From Sequoia sempervirens (Eukaryota > Streptophyta > Pinopsida > Cupressales > Cupressaceae): a stretch of DNA of 64,000 bases. The DNA lies in contig VDFB02193867.1 of NCBI GenBank assembly GCA_007258455.2, forward strand, positions 569,878,328 to 569,942,327. The letters are read 5' to 3'. The position numbers and the translations under genes are program-made. Under the pieces are notes generated by a model that saw only the letters and a list, made by a program, of their open reading frames with translations, was not told the origin of the DNA and did no database searches. Shown here one piece after another: positions 59,740 through 64,000 of the stretch; position 1 is the stretch's first letter; each line of letters starts with the position of its first letter.

Positions 59740-60505
59740 ACACCTTATTTACTTTGGTTCATTTTGGTGAACTTGACCTTTGGATCCTTGAATTTATAAT
59801 TTGGAGAACATTGTAGTCCTAGATCTAGATTGCATTAACTTTGCATTAGTTGAATTGCATTTAGGGATTCTAAATCTTGCATTAGTGAAAAGTGCATATA
59901 GGATGCATTTTTGCATCTTGCATCATTGGATTTCATTGGAAAATTATACTTGCACATAGTCATTTGAGCATACAACCTAGAAACCTTAACATCAACTCAA
60001 ATTTTGCTAAATTTGGTTTAAAAACCCTAATCTGGGACTCATCTACCCACCTGGGCAATTTAGTCCCTGTACAGGTGATTTTTCTAGATTCTTGGGAATT
60101 CTATGCTCTTTGTTTTTCACTATTTGAACCTTCCAAAACCCTAATTGGGACTCATTTTCCCATCTAGGTGATTTAGTCTCGATTCAGGTCTAAATCTGCA
60201 TTTTACAACATTAAAGACTTCATTTATGTGCTTTTGTTTGTTGTTATCATATCTTTGTTTTAGTCTCCTAAGTTCCCATTTCATTCATTTCATTAGACCT
60301 AGCTTAATTGGGTTCATTTAGTGCATTGCTTAATTTCAAAATTACAGTTACAACATTTCATTTTTAGATTGTTACATAGTGTAATAAGAAAATTACCTTG
60401 TTTAGAATATGAAAATTACATTTACACATTTCATTCTAGGTCATTGCATTGCATTCCATCATGGATATATGCTTTGGTAAGTTTTGGATGTCCTTGTAAT
60501 CATTA

Positions 60506-61354
60506 GTGGATGTGTCAAGCTATGTTTTTGAAAATGGTCCAAATGAAATTGAACTCACTCATGTTCAATCAAATCCTAATGCATGTCCTCCTCATGAAGT
60601 TTACATCATTGGAGAAGATGATGACAACATGAACAACTTCATAAACAATTGCCTTAAAAACCTTGAGACTAATGCATCCTTTTACCCCTCCATGAAACAA
60701 CCAACACAACTTGAGATGTGTCATCTTTTACATCCTGAAATTGAGACATAAACTAAACCTAAGATCCCTACAATAGGTGAACCTAGCACCTCTAACTAAG
60801 AAAACATTTAACCATCCTATGTTAACAGAGTAACCAACACTCCCATCGACCTCAAAGAGACTTATGGCCAAGGCTTTAAGATATTAACTAAGCAAGGATG
60901 TGATATAACAAATGAACATGAGATTCATCAACTCTTAGAACAAATACCAACTGAAGATACCAAAGGAGTAGGATATAAAGATCCTCCTCCCAACATAAGC
61001 ATCCTCCTTCCTCAAGAACAACCAATCACTTGTAACAATGATAACGATGATAGGATCATCTTAGGTCCTCCCCCTCAACAAGTTGGCGAATCTAGCTGCA
61101 AGCAATGAAAGCCTTATAAAATAAAGAAGCTAAAATTCCCTTGTCCCATGTTTGAAATCAAAAGAACCTTACACATATTTCTAAGTCAAGGACTTATAAA
61201 ATTACCACCTATGAGGGAAAATACAAAACCAAATCCTAAGAACACAAACATGTCTCATTGTCGATATCATAGAATTCTTGGACATAGTATTAATGAGTGT
61301 TGTTCTATAAAACAAATATTTAAAAAGTTTGATATCATAAAAATAGTCCCTTAA
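60506..61354 (+). pseudogene. Family I polyprotein fragment with G-patch-like segment and CHHC knuckle
   Basis: One frame runs 849 bp with four in-frame stops (60749, about 60797, about 60809 and about 61106) and no shift. It contains an acidic region (EVYIIGEDDDNMN), a G-patch-like ETYGQGFKILTKQGCDI followed by GVGYKDPPP, a Pro-rich linker, FPCPMFEIKRTLHIFLSQGL, and an intact CX2HX4HX4C knuckle at 61259-61300 with an IKQIFKKF tail. The domain order equals that of family D. It is a Gypsy gag/pol remnant, inactive. Confidence 0.7.
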
Positions 61355-62727
61355 AAGGGCACCCTTTTGCTCCTTGCCATGTAATAGTTTTAGGATCATA
61401 ATATTCTCACTTTTACATGCTTTACATTCATTGCAAATCATTTCAAAATGCAAGAGCCCTTTTTCATCACCTACCTTGGCTCATTCTTGTCTTGCACTCA
61501 GTAGGGGCAAGAATTTGATAGCCTTGTCCTAGTTTGAAACTTGTTGTTGTCCCTTTGGCTAGTTGTTTACATTTTGTATACAATGAACAAGATTGGGATG
61601 TAGATGACCTTCTATAGGTTGATTCACATGTACCTTACTAGTCTTGTATTTTTTTTCTTTTTCATGTTATGTGTGTGATTGCATGTGCGTAATGTGCTCC
61701 CGTACTGTTTTGTTTGATGTATCTCTCTCTTTGTGACATTCCTCTAATGTATCTACATTCTTCTATATGTCATAAACCTTTATATTTTCTTTGTCTTGTG
61801 TTTTCCTTTTATGGATGATGCAAGGCATCGAGAAATTTAGTTCTCTTCCATGTTGTCCCAAAGCATTTTTTTTCTTTGTTTTCACTCTCTTTGTATCATT
61901 CTTCCCATTCTATGAATATTTGGGGAATGGCGATTTTTTTGATCTCTCTAACAACATTGTGGCAAAGACATAGTAACCCCAAATCCGTGGATCCCTTATG
62001 TGCATTTGGGATTTCATTTTGGGGGAAACCCATTTTCATGACGTAGCTCCATTTGGAAACATATGACCTGGCATAGGGCTTTCCAAATAAGCTCTCATGT
62101 CCTCTTTATTTTTAGCATTTATCATTTTCTACTTTAAAGTAATTTCTCACAACATGGTGTTTAGCAAGTTCTTTAAAGTGGGGGGATACATTGGCATTAT
62201 TCTTTTGCATTTTACTTAACTCATGTTTCATTGTGCAGTCTTCTTACTTCATGTGATGCATCTTTCTCTTGGTGATGACATTGGGTGTGATGTCCTACAA
62301 GAGCATGATCTCTCTTAGCGTATTATATTCCTCTAAGTGGAAATGCAAAGCGAAATGCATTCCCTAAGTTGTGAATCTTCTATTCTTTGATTGTTCCTCT
62401 ATTGGAGACATTAGGCATGATGTTCCCTAGGTTGAGACCTTACATGAACTAAGCAAAACCCCTTTGAACATACCTTACACTATTTTTCATTTACAATAAC
62501 CGTTATATGGCCACCTTGCATAACACACTTTTCTTTCCTATGGAGCCATCCTATTTTTTCATGGGTGTTAGCATACAAAGTTTTTCTTGACTCATGGATT
62601 CTATTGTTCGTGTTGTGTGGCACCTTATCAAAGTTATTAGGAGGAATAGATTTGGTATGGTTAGTGTATGGGAGCAAAAATTAGGCATGAATTTCCCATA
62701 GCCAATTGCTTGTTTGTGTGGGCATGC
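61355..62727 (+). other. T-rich 3' noncoding region of family I with a purine tract
   Basis: There is no gene. AAAGTGGGGGGA at about 62165-62177 is the likely polypurine tract, but the following TACATTGGCATT is a poor LTR start and does not align with 58154. The true 3' LTR start may be mutated or deleted. Confidence 0.5.
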
Positions 62728-63254
62728 CATTTTTCTCTCTTGATATGTGTTTTGCAAATCTAGGTGAATTAGAGCTTGAAGATCCTTTGAAGACAAAGTT
62801 GCAAAAGTTGTCAAGAAGTTGTCATCTTCACGAAAAACTCACCTACATATTGTAATTCAAACTTTTCACACTTGGAGATCAAACAAGGAGAAAGCTACAG
62901 AAGATCACTAGAGGCCACAAAAATATCAGTCAAACCCTAATAATAGGACTAAATCACCCCTTTGGGCATATGAGTCCCAGTGCAACCCTTTTGGCATCTT
63001 TTTGTAGATTTTGCATAGTCACTAGAGGATTCCAAATTCTACCCAAATTCTTGTAGTAGGACTAAATCACCCTACTTGGTATATGTGTCCCAAAACACTT
63101 CAAAAAGAAGAATATTAGCGTTTTAGACCTTGCTTGGATTCCATCATTCTTCTAGGTACCCTTCTATTTCATTCTCTTTTGTCAATTTGATTTTATGCTT
63201 TCAAGTCTCTAGGGTTTTGTGCATAAGTGTTTGCATCCCTCCTTTGAAACTCCA
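62728..63254 (+). mobile_element. 5'-truncated second LTR of family I
   Basis: From CTCTCTTGATATGTGTTTT onward it follows 59077-59596 closely, including two dyad modules, and ends ...GAAACTCCA. The first roughly 0.9 kb of the LTR is missing. It is followed by leader sequence rather than flanking DNA, so it acts as the 5' end of another copy. Confidence 0.65.
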
Positions 63255-64000
63255 TTTTAATGGTGAACCCCCATTTAATCACACAAGAAAATATCCCTTG
63301 TCCTTCCCTTAATTGAGTCACTTGGTTAAGGGATCTTGGTTTCCTAATGAACTAAAGTGCAAAATAGGTCCCAAAGTTCCACCTCCCAAAAAGGTGGACA
63401 CCTTATTTCTTATTAATGATCATACTTCTTGCATAATATATGATAGTGATTCTACTTTACTTTGTAATGATGATATGACGCTTATGGGTCATAATATTCC
63501 TTCCTTCCCATCCCTTGTCTCATGGTTTATTTATGGTTTAGTTCTTAGTGACACTTAAGTTATTAGCATTATATAATTTCCTCTCCTTCACATGGTCTTA
63601 TTGATCACTCATTATTTTATGATTTATTGGTTAATGCCATGGTTACTAGTAGATAAGACCTAATACTTTATGACTTAAAATTAATGGTGACACATTTATA
63701 TATCAATTGATTTTTAATGTTATATTTTAAATTTATGTATGGTGACATGTTCCCTATTAATAAATTTAGAGAAACTTTAATGAGTAAGCCTTAAAATGGT
63801 TTGATATGTGTCATTCTTTTTATACTCAATTCATTGCACTTGATCACACTTTCATCAATTATTTTAGTTTTGGTTCGAAAAAATATCTTCCTTGGTGTAA
63901 AAGAGTCATGAAGTTTTCTCACCTTAGTAGCTAGTTCATTTTTACTTTTAATATCCCAAGTTGATGTAGTTGGAAGACAATGAAGATCCCATTGCACTGA
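63255..64000 (+). mobile_element. Leader and internal start of a second family I copy
   Basis: The primer-binding region TTTTAATGGTGAACCCCCA, the short hairpin and text to about 63408 match 59597-59750. A frame with PKVPPPKKVDTLF then LINDHTSCIIYDSD continues here but not in the first copy, which departs after the shared CTTATTT. The element leaves the window. Confidence 0.55.

Larger units (their letters stand above)
58363..63091 (+). repeat. Eight dyad modules GGGACT...AGTCCC, in four pairs about 113 bp apart
   Basis: Modules of about 34 bp begin at 58363, 58478, 59287, 59400, 60034, 60147, 62946 and 63058. A clear one (58478-58511) pairs GGGACTCATACGC with GCATATGAGTCAC around a short centre. 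Pair spacings are 115, 113, 113 and 112 bp. Many are preceded by AAACCCTAAT. The repeats cover LTR and leader of family I. Confidence 0.7.

Noticed and set aside
1..64000. CRISPR array, tRNA or rRNA genes, bacterial operons
   Set aside because: No regular identical direct repeats with unique spacers, no tRNA cloverleaf-like or rRNA sequence, and no gene-dense layout were seen; the arrays here are degenerate LTR repeats.

Overview
The window looks like gene-poor nuclear DNA from a seed plant with a large, repeat-packed genome. A gymnosperm such as a conifer is my best guess, from the multi-kilobase LTRs, Tat-like Ty3/Gypsy features and deep nesting; the sequence alone does not fix the species. 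I find no convincing host gene. Almost everything that can be explained is LTR retrotransposon, mostly decayed and often nested.

Layout. Positions 1-2100: the 3' tail, polypurine tracts and 3' LTR of a Ty1/Copia element. 2114-2244: a long imperfect hairpin. 3151-4315: a Gypsy LTR. 4921 to the assembly gap at 36401: one plus-strand Gypsy element (here 'family B') with a 4.5 kb LTR and a short internal region carrying gag, protease and RNase H relics but no reverse transcriptase or integrase. Four minus-strand solo LTRs of a second family ('family C'; 5.3, 4.7, 5.3 and 6.7 kb) have jumped into it, each flanked by a perfect 5-bp duplication (GTATG, GTACT, GTTTC, TGTAG). They make up about 22 kb, a third of the window.

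The most interesting object is the fourth solo LTR (29599-36308). Its U3, on the LTR's own sense strand, holds a roughly 1,100-codon reading frame broken only by two single-base frameshifts. The other three C LTRs keep, at the matching place, a 58-nt interval with perfect intron signals, but most of the frame is gone. C LTRs also carry long arrays of CTA(A/T)4TAG palindromes and degenerate tandem repeats built on GGGCGCAT or GGGCGGACTT cores.

After the gap (36501-64000): a minus-strand plant mobile domain pseudogene lying before a Gypsy 3' LTR (38795); an almost complete but RT-less Tat-like element (40687-48681, 'family D') with a minus-strand solo LTR in its 3' LTR; then older, AT-rich relatives of the same families (51697, 55956) and a rearranged element with duplicated LTR-leader segments (58154-64000). 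In D and in the last element a CHHC zinc knuckle lies downstream of a G-patch-like segment.

The parts do not form a working pathway. They record successive insertion, solo-LTR formation and mutation, including many TGG/CAG/CAA-to-stop changes of the kind expected from cytosine deamination. Family letters are labels used only in this annotation.
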